From positions 186,001-250,000 of the forward strand of contig NZ_SHKS01000008.1 of the NCBI RefSeq assembly GCF_004217285.1: a DNA stretch of 64,000 nt, read 5' to 3'. A program made the translations under genes and the position numbers. Of the stretch, positions 63,935-64,000 are shown piece after piece (position 1 is the first letter of the stretch; each line of letters starts with the position of its first letter). Under the pieces are notes generated by a model. That model saw nothing but the letters and a program-made list of their open reading frames with translations. It had not been told where the DNA came from and searched no databases. The DNA comes from Streptomyces sp. BK239. GTDB taxonomy: Bacteria > Actinomycetota > Actinomycetes > Streptomycetales > Streptomycetaceae.

Positions 63935-64000
63935 CTTGGGGGTGCTCTTTCGGGGCGAGTCGCGGTGTGAACGTTGACCGGGGCTGGTCGGGGTTCTGTG

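Noticed and set aside
63935..64000. Possible lysine riboswitch or leader upstream of lysA
   Set aside because: Only 66 bp are in the window and no recognisable element is present.

Overview
The window is a high-GC actinobacterial chromosome segment, almost certainly from a Streptomyces close to S. coelicolor. Evidence for this is the strong G/C third-position bias, the frequent GTG and TTG starts, the hyphal-tip coiled-coil pair Scy/FilP, the MarR regulator AbsC, the nuclease NucS and a DasR-type chitinase promoter. From memory of the S. coelicolor map, the gene order matches the core block from about SCO5416 down to SCO5353, read left to right here. I see no tRNA, rRNA, CRISPR array, prophage, insertion sequence or biosynthetic cluster.

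Layout. 1-9.1 kb: a partial secreted DUF6230 protein, a thioredoxin/TPR co-chaperone, a TetR regulator, isobutyryl-CoA mutase large subunit (icmA), a MarR regulator, two remnants (an MFS exporter and a DUF5937/ArsR regulator) that lost their facing N-termini in what looks like one deletion, a secreted matrixin-like metalloprotease, and a thiamine-binding/DUF3817 pair. 9.3-15 kb: three tandem AIM24 genes, absC, and an OmpR-type two-component system divergent from a secreted PepSY protein across a triplicated decamer. 15.2-18 kb: meaB, acetyl-CoA acetyltransferase and methylmalonyl-CoA epimerase. 18.2-23.3 kb: scy and filP. 23.4-27.5 kb: two paralogous ABC-2 transporter cassettes. 27.5-37.4 kb: small conserved genes, an LLM flavin enzyme, nucS, a membrane-anchored P-loop ATPase with a long extracellular Ser/Thr/Pro tail, a STAS protein, a PduO-type cobalamin adenosyltransferase and a NarL-type two-component system. 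37.4-39.4 kb: a family-18 chitinase. 39.4-49.4 kb: the complete F1Fo ATP synthase operon atpIBEFHAGDC between a DUF2550 gene and a WecA/TagO-type sugar-phosphate transferase. 49.6-63.9 kb: glyA, a phosphatase-like protein, tsaC, prmC, prfA, rpmE, an LCP-family protein, rho, thrB, thrC, hom and lysA.

How the genes fit together. IcmA, MeaB, epimerase, acetyl-CoA acetyltransferase and the adenosyltransferase form a dispersed B12-dependent acyl-CoA set that supplies methylmalonyl- and butyryl-CoA, which are polyketide precursors in this genus. PrmC methylates the GGQ motif of the release factor PrfA encoded next to it, and TsaC and L31 belong to the same translation set. LysA, Hom, ThrC and ThrB are aspartate-family biosynthesis. 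Scy and FilP organise the growing tip with DivIVA.

No clearly new multi-gene system is visible. The best leads are regulatory and protein-level: a perfect 24-bp palindrome over the icmA promoter, the decamer triplet between the OmpR regulator and the PepSY gene, the Cys-to-Ser change at the nucleophile position of the phosphatase-like protein, the membrane-anchored ATPase, the AIM24 triplet, and unusual hairpins in the atp and chitinase/DUF2550 regions. All database-style statements are from memory; no search was run.
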